NCBI GenBank assembly: GCA_963846475.1
Contig: CAWJVZ010000004.1
Span: 2,666,001 to 2,730,000 of the forward strand
Direction of reading: 5' to 3'
Source of the DNA: DASWJZ01 sp963846475
GTDB lineage: Bacteria; Pseudomonadota; Alphaproteobacteria; Rhizobiales; Afifellaceae
Length of the DNA stretch: 64,000 bases
The position numbers and the translations under genes are program-made. The notes beneath the pieces are model-generated. The model saw nothing but the letters and a program-made list of their open reading frames with translations. It ran no database searches and was not told the origin of the DNA. Shown here piece by piece: positions 63,992-64,000 of this stretch (position 1 is the stretch's first letter; each line of letters begins with the position of its first letter).

Positions 63992-64000
63992 ATGGCGAGA
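63992..64000 (+). CDS. Possible start of the next gene (dehydratase reactivase?), cut by the window
   Basis: ATG at 63992 (MAR...) preceded by GGGAGAAC, a good ribosome site. Only three codons are visible. In known dehydratase operons the reactivating-factor large subunit often follows the small subunit, so that is the best guess from context only. The 224 bases between the small subunit and this ATG hold no other gene that I can support. Confidence 0.3.

Overview
The window is a high-GC alphaproteobacterial chromosome segment, most likely from the order Hyphomicrobiales (Rhizobiales). This rests on gene order. The series mnmE, rho, hemJ, hemE | pyruvate-phosphate-dikinase regulator, maf, (aroE slot), coaE, dnaQ, secB, fxsA is the layout that flanks the replication origin in many alphaproteobacteria. 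PhyR-type general stress control, a HWE-family histidine kinase, EcfG-type promoters, homospermidine synthase and several TRAP transporters fit the same group.

Layout. 1-9765: origin-flanking housekeeping genes diverging from a 374-base hemE/regulator gap, which is a good oriC candidate (one perfect CtrA-type box plus DnaA-box-like sites). 9808-10499: a vapBC toxin-antitoxin pair with an operator palindrome. 10529-14396: homospermidine synthase, then a general-stress block (HWE kinase, small DUF1328 membrane protein, phyR) with two near-perfect EcfG promoters. 14534-19794: glucose-6-phosphate metabolism (zwf, PPi-dependent phosphofructokinase, a truncated edd, eda, pgi). 19954-22037: prfC and a convergent hicAB-like pair. 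22186-29525: a catabolic cluster (cupin, Fe-type alcohol dehydrogenase, aldehyde dehydrogenase, glutamine-synthetase-like ligase, TRAP transporter). 29526-30342: a long stretch without a convincing gene. 30343-33667: an epimerase/GT8 pair and an ECF sigma / anti-sigma / periplasmic sensor operon. 33864-39826: RND efflux pump and a CDF metal exporter. 39851-46737: dienelactone hydrolase, then an operon of a second TRAP transporter, amidase, small membrane protein and Gfo/Idh dehydrogenase. 47000-53142: a hypothetical anchored protein, then a polyamine-type ABC importer with a polysaccharide-deacetylase-like hydrolase. 53247-58711: small regulators and enzymes (XRE, CobW-type GTPase, RidA, methyltransferases, VOC). 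58855-64000: tRNA-Val, a sugar-type TIM-barrel protein and dehydrogenase, and a B12-type diol/glycerol dehydratase with fused large and medium subunits.

Data quality matters here. Many genes, including rho and mnmE, are broken by single-base indels, most of them one extra base and often an extra C before G or GG, while long neighbours (RND pump, prfC, pgi, ABC operon) are intact. I treat most of these as probable assembly or sequencing errors and give the coordinates of the whole reconstructed gene. The aroE slot and edd look different: large internal losses that keep both the start and the stop overlaps with the neighbouring genes.

I see no phage, CRISPR array, insertion sequence or rRNA. 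No clearly new defence or biosynthetic system stands out. The most unusual items are the two collapsed genes (aroE slot, edd), the palindrome plus tandem-repeat block that runs into an XRE regulator, the perfect stem-loops behind each of three solute-binding-protein genes, the MCGACG/CobW gene pair and the fused dehydratase.
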